Shown here: positions 32,093-44,017 of the stretch, piece by piece | Position numbering within the stretch: position 1 is the first letter of the stretch | Layout of the letters: each line of letters opens with the position of its first letter | From: Galdieria partita | Lineage: Eukaryota > Rhodophyta > Bangiophyceae > Galdieriales > Galdieriaceae | NCBI GenBank assembly: GCA_025991245.1 | Contig: BQMJ01000037.1 | Location: 22,501 to 86,500, forward strand | Length of the DNA stretch: 64,000 bases | Direction: 5' to 3' | Notes under the pieces: generated by a model | Told to the model about the DNA's origin: nothing | What the model saw: only the letters and a program-made list of their open reading frames with translations | The model's database searches: none | Made by a program: the position numbers and the translations under genes

Positions 32093-32341
32093 AAAGGTAT
32101 CATTCTTAATTGATTGGGAAGTTTTTTGGGCTCGTTGAAAATTTATAAACTTTTCTTTTGAAATTATCTCACATTTGTTCACAACATTGTGTGAACAATT
32201 TAAGAGCCTTTCTTGTTTAACATGTGGACTACAGAAACATTCACATGAAATACAAGTTTTCTTAAAAACACGGCCACCAGAGCTAAAAAATATTGATCGA
32301 TTTTACTTCGATCCACGTTCCAAAAATATCCCTAAATTCTA

Positions 32342-33486
32342 TTAAAGCCTACTTAGGCCGCGAATGAAATTTTTCAGGCGGTAATAGTAAGGTCTCCAGC
32401 TTAATGGCATATAATTCTGGACTAGAGGTTCCAAACGACTATTTACGATTCTCCAAGCAAGTTGTGCATGTGAAGAAAAGTTGAAACGCAATCTTAAGAA
32501 GAAAGAATAAGGAAACAGACTAAAAAGATTTTGTGGAGCTCTAAGTGTAAATTGAATAAGCTAATCCACTTGCAATGTATCTGCAATACTTACTGGATGG
32601 ATCGGAAAAGAATTATAGGGAACAGGATAATTTCCGTAATGGCTGAAAGTAGATAAACAGTGTCTCTGCTACGCAAAATGAACTGGAAAAGGTCAGATAG
32701 ACTATAATATAAAGTGGGACTGATGGAAGGAAGCAACGTCGACAAGAGTTCGGAAGCGGAGATCATTGAACGGCAGCCGATAGGAATAAGAGAAACTATT
32801 AAAGTTTCAAAAAAATGAATTTCAATACTGTAGGAATGACATACCAGTGCTCGGAGGCATAACGGATCGTTGAACAAAGCAATATAAAATAAAGGCAAAA
32901 TCTTCTTGATAGACAAGACTCTGGAACCATTGTCTGTTCATTTGCGGAACCTAACCAACTTTCTGAAATCAATTCGTTCTCGAGATATTTAACTTACTCC
33001 AACAATATGCAACAATGAAAAAATGTTGGCAAACAATGCAAACTGAAAGGCTGCCAGAAAGTTTTTCTTACTCTGGTCTAAGAGGAATAACAGTGCTTTC
33101 CAGATAGTCAATAGCTGAAACGAACAAAGTATAGTTGAAATAGCTCTCGGCAAAGAAATCGAATTTGTGGACCTTCTCAAATGCTGAACAAAAACTCTAT
33201 AAAACGACTGGGCATAGTTAACAACGCTTCTCCAATTCAACGAAGAAACTGAAGAAGATGGTTGAGTTGAGTTTGAAGAACGCGTCGTCAAATCATCTTT
33301 GTTGTCCTGAGTTGATTGACTTCTTTTCAGGGGAAGTTCGTGATTGACATAACGCCTAAAATAAACTCGCTTTAGATGTTCCTCAGATCCTGTCGTCACA
33401 GCGTTATCTCTAAACTCCTTCCACCTTTCGTCAGTATCAAAATCGTGTCGTTCGAACTGTTCCTCAGCTGCTTTTAAAGGATCCAT
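32342..33486 (-). CDS. TMEM33/Pom33 family membrane protein
   Basis: The family shapes ER tubules and helps place nuclear pores. Four exons join in frame. The first gives a charged N-terminus (MDPLKAAEEQFERHDFDTDE) with a low-complexity Ser/Thr stretch, then membrane segments (SLPRAISTILCSFQLLTIWK; FQFALFANIFSLLHIVG). The second (about 32840-32960) reads QWFQSLVYQEDFAFILYCF. The third contains PPSTVSLIPIGCRSM and the family-like VYLLSAITEIILFPIILF. The last reads LRLRFNFSSHAQLAWRIVNSR and ends LKNFIRGLSRL. The order of segments and the EIILFP block fit TMEM33, although identity is low, so the family is an inference. It is divergent from WDR33 with 81 bp between starts. Confidence 0.68.
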
Positions 33487-33567
33487 CTATGGCAAATCAA
33501 CAATATCAGTAGTAACTACAAACTGCAAGTGGATAAAAGCTTTAATTTCGACTGTGGGCAAACAAAC

Positions 33568-35257
33568 ATGTCGACAGCAAATGACTCGACATATATGGAA
33601 GCTAGACAACCTCACTATGCTAAAGCTCCTGTAAGTTATTCTTTTTCTATTTTATGTGGTTATTGATCAATATAGGCTTCGAGGGAAGTATTCGATGGGA
33701 AGCGAATGAGAAAAGCAGTAGTTAGAAGAACGGTCGACTTTAACAATTCCTCCATGCGGTGGATGTTGGATAGAGTGAGTGGGTGACCTGTAGTTCTCAA
33801 AGTTTTTCTCACTTTCAATAGCCTGGTCAAGAAACAGAGAAAGACGTTCCCGTAGGTATTTCCGAGTTTGTTGTGTTCTGAGTTGAAATAGAAGAAGGCT
33901 TTGCAACCCACGACGGAGTATATTCCCAATTTACTGCCCCCGCAGGCACCTTATATGGATAATATGCCGATTTCCTCTGTTTGTACGAAGTTTGTACATA
34001 CTTCAATTAACAAAGTTCGTTGTCCAATTAATACTTGTCGTTGGACTCCAGAGGGTCGTCGACTTATTACGGGTTGGTGTTTTCTCTTGTTGTTCCAATC
34101 GTGTTTTATAGAATAGCAGGTGCGAGCACGGGCGAATTTACTTTATGGAATGGCTTTACCTTCAATTTTGAGACCATACTACAGGCTCATGATTCGGCAG
34201 TATGTTCAAAATTTGCTTTTTCCTACCGTTGTAAACATCCTAGAAGGTTAGGACTATGATTTGGAGCCATGATGAAAATTGGATGCTCACAGGGGATCAC
34301 AAAGGAATTGTAAAATACTGGCAGTCTAATATGAACAACTTGAAAGCTTTTGTAGCCCATGAGGAAGCCATTAGGTATGAAAGCCTATCAATCCTTAAGT
34401 TTTTACCTTATTCTAATTTTTTAAAGAGACATTACCTTTGCAGTTTCTGATTTGAAGTTTGCTACTTGCTCAGATGATGGCACTATAAAGATATGGGACT
34501 TTCTTAGAACTGCAGAGGCTAAGGACTTCACAGCGTGTGATGAAGAAAGACAACTGAAAGGACACGGCTGGTAGGGAAACAAATGGATTTGCAGTTAGTT
34601 ATCTCATTTTTTGAAGGGATGTTCGCTGCATTGAATGGCATCCTCAGTTTCCTATTATTGCCTCAGGCTCCAAGGTTTGTCGTTTGTTGTTTATTTAAGT
34701 AATTTGTTTGATCTTGTTTTCTAGGATTCCTTAGTTAAAATTTGGGATGCGAAGACAGGTCGCAATTTAACCACTTTACATGGACATAAAAATACAGTTG
34801 AGAAAGTAAGATGGAATCGCAATGGCAATTGGCTGGCAACTTGTGGACGTGACCAACTTATAAAGCTATATGATATAAGAATGATGCAAGAATTGCAAAC
34901 CTTTCGGGGTCACAAACGAGAAGTATAGTTGAGCGTCTAGTTGATTGAATCTGGCTAATGAATTTGTTGGATAGGTTACTAGTTGTCAGTGGCACCCATA
35001 TCACGAAACTTTATTTGTTTCAGGGGGTTGGGACTGTAATATTTTCTTTTGGCTTGTCGGTACAAACGAACCTGCCGCAGTTATTCCTGACGCTCATGAA
35101 TCAGCGGTGTGGGACCTTGACTGGCATCCAATAGGTCATATTTTGGTAGGTTTTTCTACTGAAAATATTTTTATTTTTGTCATATATCTGCCTTTAGGTC
35201 TCCTCAAGTAACGATCACTCGACCAAATTCTGGACTCGCAATCGCCCTGGTGACTAG
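33568..35257 (+). CDS. WDR33/FY/Pfs2, mRNA 3'-end processing WD40 protein
   Basis: This subunit of the cleavage and polyadenylation factor contacts the AAUAAA signal through WDR33/CPSF30. At least ten short exons can be followed. Exon 1 starts [17 protein letters not shown]. Exon 2 holds the family N-terminus [16 protein letters not shown]. Later come [89 protein letters not shown] and the closing [15 protein letters not shown]. These are nearly diagnostic. The protein stops right after the seven-blade WD40 part and lacks the long proline/glycine-rich tail of animal WDR33, so it is yeast Pfs2-like in length. Confidence 0.92.
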
Positions 35258-35453
35258 AATAGCGGAACCATTTGCTATCTTTATTTTTTTTTTGAAAATA
35301 GAATATTATAATAGACTGATTGAATATAAAAGACTCACACTACGAAAGGTCTAAGAGACAATTTCCACTACAAAGTTAAAGCGATCCAGTGGACTGGGAA
35401 GGAGCATTGGCTGCTTAGTATATGTTCTGACGTTGCACTTTGTTTTGGAAGAT

Positions 35454-37878
35454 ATGTGGAAGCGTTTCCTTGCCAATGTGCAGCAAAGAAAGAATTCTCT
35501 ACCAGTCCAAGGAAGTCTAGAAGAGGACGAGGTCAAAAGGGAACGAAACGGAACAAGTCGACAAAGTTACATAGCAGAGGCTTCGTCACAGGAGCTTGAA
35601 GCAAATTATAGACTGGAAGCACTAAAAAAGATACACTGTTCTGTATCTGTTCCGGATTTGAGACGGTTTCACGACAATTCTTCCCTTATAACAGTGGATG
35701 ACCAAAGTGATGGAAACACAAGTGAGCAAGACCGGTTCTCCGAGATTTTGGACAGATTTTCGGACGCGGAAGAGTCCTCTGAAACAATACAACACGATTG
35801 GATAAAGCAGGTTGCCAACCATGAGCAAGAATATTTCGGTGAAAACGATTTTTTTTTCTGGGAAGACGCCGAAGAATTAGCAGTGAAGTTATCAGACTGT
35901 GCAGTCAATGAAAGAATTGTGGGAATGGAAAGCCCCAATAAAGAACTTGCGTCTCAAATCGAAACCTCAGGGGAAGCTTCTCAAGTTGCCAAGAAAGAAG
36001 TGGAATTGCGAGAGTCCTCACCGAACACGTTTGGTTTTCGACATTTACCAGCTGGAACGATACCTTATGTTGGTTCTGCCAATATTGACGCTGAATACAT
36101 TCGTTTAGTATTAAGAAGATTTCAAGAGGTAAGAAGACTTAGCAGTAAGATTCCGAGTACCTTATTGAGAATTCTTGTACTAGTTGGGTTGGAGAGACGA
36201 TGTTTCATTGACCAAGACCGTTATTTCAGCTGTCGATGCGAAAAGAATTATTAAAGAAACTATTACAGTTGTTGCTGCGGAATCAAACGTTTTAGACATC
36301 TCTGTTCCTGAAGGGGGTGTTGTTCGTATTGTTGGTAAGGCTTTTCGTTATTCTGAAATGCCACTAATTGGAAGAAGGTGATATTCATGGACATTTATAT
36401 GATCTCTCTAGTATTTTGGAGAGCACCGGTTATCCAAATTGTAAGAATACGCTGCTGTTTAATGGAGACTATGTAGACCGCGGAAGTTGGGGAGTTGAGG
36501 TTGGTTTGTTATGAATTTGTTTATATTTACTTATTCTGTTTAAGGTATTGTTGATTCTTTGCTTACTAAAGCTGTGGGAACCACGAAGAGTTTTTCTTTT
36601 GAGAGGAAATCACGAGACTTCGTATTGTAATGTCATATATGGTTTTCGAAAGGAATGTATACAGAAGTATAATGTAAAGGTTTATTTATCTTGCCAGCAA
36701 TTGTTTTGTCATCTGCCAGTTGCTGCTGTGGTTTCGAATCATATTACGTATGCAGTTGATGGCGATTCTCCTGGAATCATTTCTGAAAGAGATGAAATGA
36801 ATGGAAGCCAACGTGGAGGTTCTTTATGGAAGGGTTGGCGGAAGAATTCAAATGTTTCCATAGTGTCATCGCCAAAGAGTCGAAGCAAGTTTGCTATGTT
36901 TAAGACCCCGCTAGGATCAAGTATTGATGTTGGACATTATTTACATAAACCTACTGTAGCCTGCAAAAGTGTTCAACAGGATGTCCTATGCGGTTCGGCA
37001 CCTGACACATCTCCAAATAACTCGAGAGCGGGATCCGAAGAAAGTTTTCCCCAAACTCAAAGAACCTCCAGTCGCTATTTGAGTCCTTTGGAAGACAATG
37101 AAAGACGAGTTCTAGTGTTACATGGAGGCTTATTTCGTAACTCATCTGGAAAATTGGGAACCTTGAAGGTATGCCAATTTTTTATAAGAGCTATACTCGG
37201 AGCTTAATTATTTTTAAGGAACTGGGACAGATTCCGAGAAATCTTCCTGATCCTACTGGAACTCTTGAAGATGTATTGTGGTCAGATCCTGATTATATTT
37301 ATGGTTTTGGTCCAAATCGTATGCGTGGTGCTGGAATAGCATTTGGTCCGGATATGACCAAACAATTTCTTCGCGACAATAACTTAAGTTATATCGTAAG
37401 CTATTATTTCTCAGTTGTTATTGTTTGCCTTTTTCTTAACGATGTTCTAAAGATTCGTTCACATGAGGGTCCGGATGCGAGAGAGAAAAGAAAGGACTTT
37501 CCTGGTTTGACACAAGGTCACTCTGTTGATTTCGTTACAATTGGAAGAAGAAAGAAAGAAACTTTTTCAGAGAGCATACAGAAAGGAGCATCTAGCTCAG
37601 ATTGTGACTCGATTGAAACGCTTCCCCTTCTGATTACAGTCTTTTCTGCTCCTGCCTATCCGGAAGGTCCAAATGCAAGGAATAACTTGGGTGCTATTTG
37701 TACCTTGGATGAGAGCATGGAACCAGCGTTTGAGACTTTTCATGCTAATCAGAGGCCTTGCAAGACACAAACAACTGCTATGCTAGTAGAAGATGCAGTG
37801 AAGGATTTACGAACAGCGGCATTGGAACGCTCTTCATTCGGCAGAGTAATTTTAAAGTTAAGTGGTCGAAATTATTAA
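35454..37878 (+). CDS. PPP-family Ser/Thr phosphatase with long N-terminus and inserts
   Basis: All metal-binding motifs of the PPP family are present in order: GDIHGH (split by an intron near 36335-36381), [19 protein letters not shown] and RSHEG, followed by FSAPAYPE. Six exons are joined by introns of 45-60 bp. About 220 residues precede the catalytic domain. They are acidic and Ser/Glu-rich, with no TPR, IQ or EF-hand that I can recognise. A Ser-rich insert of over 100 residues separates the [12 protein letters not shown] strand from HGG, and another of about 40 lies between RSHEG and the last metal region. This resembles the inserted PP7/RdgC branch more than PP1, PP2A or calcineurin, but I would not fix the subfamily. 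ATG 35454 is used; the upstream in-frame start is only TTG. Confidence 0.8.
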
Positions 37879-38370
37879 ATAATAAATGTATAAATTGGCC
37901 TTCTTTATCGATAAGATTATAACTAGTGAACTCGGCAATGAGGAGACTCACATTTCTCCCTTTTCACTAGCCATCACTTTGCTACCTTCTCCTGTATCTT
38001 TAATAATAATCTTGTTTGTTTAATTGGTTTAGAGAATTGAAAAGCAATCAAATCATGATGACATGAATTTGACAACTTGTGATGCTTAGAAATGAAAATG
38101 TGCAGAGAGATACTTTGAGAGTTTTCCGTCTCATTTTTGGCAAGACAACATAAAAAGAAAATTCCTAAACTCCTTGAAAAGGTTTTCTTGTAAAAAATGA
38201 ATAGAATAATACAAGACTTCGGAATCGTTCTATTTGCTGAGTTTGATTATACTTACTTCGAATGGCTTATCCGAACGATTGTTCCAAAACAATTTGAGAG
38301 GAATTGTTTTGTTTGTGGTATTTGAATACTCACTCTTTGCCTAACGTTGCTTTCAAGAGCACCCAATCTG
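37879..38370. other. Intergenic region, phosphatase to NDUFV2
   Basis: About 490 bp of AT-rich DNA with no supported gene or RNA. Confidence 0.5.
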
Positions 38371-39241
38371 ATGAGTTTATCCCATCTTTATAAGCAAACA
38401 TCTTCGCTTCTTCGTGGTTTCAAGGGAATTGGGATTCTTTCCAAGCTGCGGGCGAGTGACAGTGTCAGTGGGCTCTCCGTTCTAAACTGGAACAAGATCC
38501 CGCCAAGAAATTCATTTAGCACAGGTTCCCTATCTGTACGTTTCTATCTTTTCAAGCAATTTTTATCGGGCGCTAACCTATTTATTACAGCACGTTGACA
38601 GGGAAGGCAACACTGCAGAAACCACTTTTGACTTCACAGATGAGAATTACGAGAAAATTGAGAATATTTTAAAAAAGTATCCGAGAAATTACAAGTCATC
38701 AGCAGTGATTGCTTTATTAGATCTAGCACAGCGACAATGCGGTGGTTGGATTCCACTGGCGGCTATGAATCAAGTTGCGAAGATTTTAGAAATGCCCCCA
38801 ATAAGAGTTTACGAAGTTGTGACTTTCTATTCTATGTTCTATCGTGAACCTATAGGCAAGTTTAACGTTCAGGTTTGCTGCACTACTCCTTGCATGATAC
38901 GTGGTGCGTATGATATTCTTCGTGCCATCGAAAGCAAGTTTAATCTAGAACCTGGCGGAAACAGCCCAGATATGATGTTTCACCTTGAAGAGGTGGAGTG
39001 CTTAGGTGCCTGTGTCAATGCTCCGATGATGCAAGTCAATGATGAATATTATGAAGACTTAACCGTTGAAAGCGCGATCCGAGTATTGGAAAATTTGCGC
39101 GATAACAAGGTCGTCAAAGTTGGTCCTCAAAATGGTCGCCACCAATGTGTAGGAATTCAAGGAAAGACAACTCTGTTATCGGAACCGTCTGGTCCTTACT
39201 GTCGTTCGTTGGAGACGGAAGAAACCAAAAGAGCTTCCTAG
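38371..39241 (+). CDS. NDUFV2: Mitochondrial complex I 24-kDa subunit (NDUFV2/NuoE)
   Basis: It carries the N1a [2Fe-2S] cluster in the NADH-oxidising arm of complex I. The first exon from ATG 38371 encodes a Ser/Lys/Arg-rich presequence (MSLSHLYKQTSSLLRGFKG). A short intron (about 38537-38590) joins it to HVDREGNTAETTFDFTDEN. The core has AVIALLDLAQRQCGGWIPL, VYEVVTFYSMFYREPIGK and the four cluster cysteines in VQVCCTTPCMIRG and EECLGAC-type spacing (VECLGACVNAPMMQVND). The ending with PQNGRHQC is normal for the eukaryotic protein. The first in-frame start upstream is TTG, so ATG 38371 is used. Confidence 0.95.
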
Positions 39242-39251
39242 TAATTGTTTA

Positions 39252-40528
39252 TCATTTCACATAGCGTTCTAAGTAATTTTCATCTATTGAGAATAAAGAG
39301 ACAGCTTTTGCAACTAAACCACTATCCAATATGGGACGCCAGAAGAAATACTCTGACGTTATTATCAATAGACAAAGACACCATATTCTCCCCAGAACGA
39401 AACTTAACGTGCCAGAATAGTGAAACCGCTGACATCAACAAAAGGTTATCAAAATGAATGAAATGTCTAACATTTACATTATTACCTTGCTGCCCATTTT
39501 TTCAATTACTAGTAAGACTCCATGTAAAGTGAAAAAGATGAACCAATGACCAGTCACCTTTCCATTTATTCGGAACAATAACTATGTAAATATTTATTAC
39601 ATAATGAAAACAAAAAGAATAAGAAAATCGTTACTTACTAGTTCATGCATAATGCCACTAACTACAAAAGTACAAATTACTGCAGCTAACTTTCTCCACT
39701 GTGGATAATAACGCTGGGTATTGGGACAAATGCTTAAATACACAGTATAATAAAGAGTCTTCGCAGCTTGAACATTCCAACGTTTGGACCAAAAATCGGA
39801 TAAGCTATTAGATAGAAATGGCCTATTAGCCAAGCATTACTTGTACAACACAAGAATCTTCATGAAGCTTACTTATCGAAATGAATATCCAAGGGAAACC
39901 ATGGCTTGCAGATAGCTGCACAAAGATCCAACAGAAGAGAACAAAAAAGATATAGTAAGAATGCATAAATAACGTGACAGACGAATGCAGAAGGAATAAA
40001 GACAAGAAAATTGACTAAACCCCAAACGAGGACTAACTTGAGAACAAAACGCAACAGAAGCTGAGGCGAAGTCTCTGAAACCTAGATAGTGTTAACCAAC
40101 TATTCTTGTAATAAAACGAAATATTGATGAACCTTTTCCTGATCTGACCTATCATTCATGGTCAAAGGGAACCATATCCAGAGTAAGAGAGATAATGTAC
40201 TGGCATTCTGCAAAGGTTGTTGACCCAACAAAACAGCCAAAGCTTTGAAACTACTCCACCTATACGCTCACTCAGTAATAACGAGTATTAAGAAGTGATT
40301 GAGCTACCAGGAAACAACAGCATAGCAAAATATGTATGCCACTATCTGATCTTCTTTGTTAAAACACAAGTCTGGCACTATGAGAAATAATATAAAGCAT
40401 GGTATCCAACATAAAAGGGCAAAACTTTTATATTTTGTGGTTTTCCATTTCTTCATACAATATAAAACGTATAGGCTGGTGATGACTTCGATCAAGAACG
40501 AAAGTGCTATTCCTTGAACGACCAACAT
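39252..40528 (-). CDS. Wax-synthase-like membrane-bound O-acyltransferase
   Basis: Six or so exons can be joined: 40528 down to about 40307 (MLVVQGIALSFLIEVITSLY), one with SFKALAVLLGQQPLQNASTL, one with LVLVWGLVNFLVFIPSAF, then RPFLSNSLSDFWSKRWNVQ with VVSGIMHEL, LFRINGKVTGHWF with LHGVLLVIEKMGSK, and KRFHYSGTLSFVLGRIWC ending LERYVK. The block 'F-L-S-x-S-L-x-D-F-W-x-x-R-W-N' followed by SGxMHEL (putative catalytic His) and LHGV is typical of plant wax synthase and related MBOAT_2 enzymes, which esterify fatty alcohols or sterols with acyl-CoA. Multiple membrane segments are evident. The substrate is unknown. Its stop is 10 bp from the NDUFV2 stop, and its start is 26 bp after the site-1 protease stop. 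Confidence 0.78.
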
Positions 40529-40554
40529 TGTTTCATCATTGATCCATTGAGGGT

Positions 40555-43500
40555 TTATTCATTTTCTACTCGAATAAAAGAATGTGGCACTAATAAAGTG
40601 CCATTCCAACTATTCATGGATATCTTTCCAGCCGATGGAAAACAGGTATTCCTATGAATATATTGAATATGGGGAAATATATGAGAAAGATTCATTTGAG
40701 ATGTAACTAAACGAACAACTTGATAAAGGTCTTCAATACAACTGGAAACCTCTTCTGAAAGTGAAGAGTCAAGGCAGTTACTATCTCCATAAACTATCAG
40801 ATTTCCTTTTCCATGTTTGCGATATAAGAATACTGGTATATCATCCTCCAAAGAGATTTCACAAGTAAGATTCTCCAAAATTGTTTCATTGCCTTGTTCC
40901 TCAGGCGTAACAGGTGCGCTTTCGAAGGTACTGTCCGAATCATCCAAACCTTCTTGAGACCCAATTGCATTATTTCTTACTCTACGAATATCTTTTTTGT
41001 AATGAGCAAACAATATTTGACTACCCTCTTGAACAAAGAAAAGACCATTTCCTGATTGGTAACTTATAGAATGGGTTCCATTACAAGGACTATCTTCCTT
41101 GGCTTCTGGCCATTGCTCCTTCTTGTAAGATGTACACAATGTAGCGTCAAAGACAATATCACCAAAAGCGAAACCAAATCGTCTCCCTAATCTATTGATT
41201 CCTTGCAAATTTGCACCTCCCACAACAGGATACCACCAACGAGAGGTACTTGCATCAAAAAATCGCAAGTCATTCATAGTCTCCTCATTGAACCATTCCG
41301 CAACAAGTAACAAACTTAAACCTTGATCATATACAAGTCTGTCTATAGCATCGATTTCTGCATCATCCAACCAATCTTCGGGATCTACACAAAAGAGAGC
41401 AGTTATGAAATCATCTGCACAGTTGCTTTCATTCCAAATTTTTTCCAAAGTTGTCCAGGGGTAAGAAAATGTTTTCATATCCAATGGCCCTGAGGTGAAT
41501 CTTCGGTATAAATTCCTAAAGTTGGTGAAAGGAAGGTCACCAAACCTATCCAATAATTGTGGATGCTGAATATCGTCATTAGGAACGAAAGGAACAGGAT
41601 ACGAAACTTGATGAAAGGCATCCCATAGTATCATTTTTCTGTAAAAGTCTTTAATCAATTGCGAATTCTTCTCGAAATGGAAGCATCTTTACCTTTTCTC
41701 TTTCTGTCGAACAGACCAGTCTAGATGAACAACCGTAGACAATTTCATTTCACTAGCACATGACGATAAAGTAATATGAAACTTTCCTCTTATCCTTCTA
41801 ATATGATTAGCAAAAGACATATCACAAAAATGAGTGGTATTGGGAAAGGCAATAAACAAGTTTAATACACCAACAAAGGGCCAGAACGAAGAGAATTCCT
41901 TGACAATCCATAGCGGTTTCTCACCAAATTCAGCAACATATTCTATAGCCTCCATAGAAAATATGGGAGATAATGGAAAGGAAATAACAAGATTCAATTG
42001 CAATGATAAGGGAGGATTGGCTTCTCCATACGAGTCAAAGGTACAATGTGGCCACCAAAATGAACAACTTTCAAAAGAAGAGTTAATTAGGAGTTGGAAA
42101 GGAAAGACAGACGCCTCAACTCCTATAAGTTTTTGGTGAAATGGTTTCAACAATCGACTTTTAGATAAACGGGCACTTTCGAACTTTGCAAATATTCTTT
42201 CTTTTGCCAATCCAAATTCAAACAAACCCAGTCCTTGTTCGTAAATAGTGTTGTTAGATAGAGAAACGCAACTTTCTTGAAGGATAAGTCGAACACCAGC
42301 CAAATTCATATAAAAGAGACGATATTCAGATGGAATGGCAGAGAACAGTAATGATAGATATCCAGCCAATATAGGTACTCCATAGGAAGTTCTAAAATCT
42401 TTTGATTTCTCATCATTTTTGAAAGAAAAACATTTACTTACCCACTAAGTCCGATACAGTTTCCAGTCTTTCCTTTCAGACCTGAAGATGCTATCGCGAC
42501 AGCATTAACCAGAACATCAGGTTTTGGTCGACCGATTACTTGTGAATATTCAAGGTATTGTTCTAAAGATAAGGCATCCGTAGGTGTTTTGCTATGTGAA
42601 AGATTTCTTAAATGCAATGATGAATCGTCTACAACCCTCGCAAACTGTTGTTCTTCCAAAGTCATTCCTCTTGAAGAAAAGGAAGCGATCCTACGACGAC
42701 CATCAACTGCACCAATACTGATAACTTCCTTCATGGAAGAAGGATGTGAATGTGTTCCAAATAAGGGTCCATCATTGCCTGCGGCTGTGAGCACTATTAT
42801 TCCATGGGCGACTACTTCTCTAATCTATCAAAAGTGAGAATACAGTAAAAAGTAGAGCAGAATAATATACTTGCCTTGTCTATCAGAGGTTGATCCTTAT
42901 AATCACCACCACCTATTGACATACACACAATATGTACATTACTAAGCAAAACATCATTCAAAGCGTCTATGATCCAGGAAGTGTACGTTAAACCATTTCT
43001 ATTCATTATCTTGTGTATAAATAATTCGACCGCAGGCGCAACTCCAGGACAATCCTTGTCCGAACTACCAAGGATACTTGCTATGTGTGTCCCATGACCC
43101 AAATAGTCATAGTTATCTTGATCACTGGTCCAGTCAATCATACGTATGACACTCAAAGTGTTTAGTTGTGAAGACTCTACTCCAGAATCTAAGATTGCCA
43201 CTCGAATGCCATCTCCTTTCGAATGTGTCTTCCAGAAATTTCTTATCTGAGAGTCAACTACTCTCTTTGCTTGACCCAAAAAAAGATATGAAACATCTAC
43301 CCTTTGCTATCCTCTTAGTTAGTCTATCCACAAAGACCTCTCTCTCTCTCTCTCTCCTATTACGTACACTAAGACGATATTCACTTCCAAGATACAAAGT
43401 TACATGGTCAGTACTCAGCGTATTCCCATTGTTACAACCTACGATAACTTCACAAAAGTTGCAAATTATCCGAAAATATACTGACCTCCAGTAGATCCAC

Positions 43501-43669
43501 AGCTAGCATATTTTCTAAAGGAAAGAAATCAATTGGAAATCTAAGTGGAAATACTTCTATACCTATTACCAGCAGTTGATATCTCGACCAAAGTCAGTAT
43601 TCCTAGAAAAACCAAAGCAACTTTCGCTACTCGTTGTGTTGAAACAAAATTAACTAAGAACACAACCAT
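40555..43669 (-). CDS. MBTPS1: Site-1 protease (SKI-1/MBTPS1), subtilisin-like
   Basis: S1P is the Golgi serine protease that starts regulated cleavage of membrane-bound transcription factors. The subtilase triad is seen: Asp in VAILDSGVE, His in YLGHGTHIAS, and Ser in GLSGTSYG (split by an intron at about 42370-42438). The oxyanion Asn lies in TAAGNDGP. The long C-terminal part is S1P-specific: ILWDAFHQVSYPVPFVPNDD, FTNFRNLYRR, GLSLLLVAEWFNEETMNDL, RWWYPVVGGANLQGINRL and NLIVYGDSNCLDSS. The 5' end is modelled from three small exons starting at ATG 43669, giving a signal-peptide-like segment (VALVFLGILTLVEI). One donor (GTATAT) is weak, so the first 80 residues are tentative. No C-terminal membrane segment is seen before the stop at 40555. 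Confidence 0.87.
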
Positions 43670-44017
43670 TAATAGTAAATGCAAAGGGCCTCGTTGGAAA
43701 ACACTTTGAAGAATACTGGCTTTGTGAAGGACGCTGTTATCAGCAACAAAAAGAGCTTCTACTACTTTCGCATTAAAAATGGATAATAAGCATGTTCCTG
43801 TTCAACATTTGTTTGTTTCAGAAGTTTTAGTATATCTATGCTATAGAGAGTTTAATTTCTCAGCAGTATAACTTATAAAAGTCTTCTTATATATTACGAA
43901 GCTTCAAATGTACTCTTCTGCATCTTTTCTATTTGATTGCCCTTTTCTTGTTCGAATTTTGCGGTACGAACTTTTCACTGTTGAAGTACGCAAAGAAAGG
44001 AATTCCTTTAGTTACGA
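43670..44017. other. Divergent promoter region between site-1 protease and coiled-coil gene
   Basis: About 350 bp, AT-rich, with no open frame or RNA signature that I can support. It should contain both promoters. If the site-1 protease starts further upstream than modelled, part of it is coding. Confidence 0.45.

Noticed and set aside
43330-43360. (TC)n run in the site-1 protease region as a regulatory repeat
   Set aside because: It lies inside a modelled intron and looks like an ordinary polypyrimidine or microsatellite tract.
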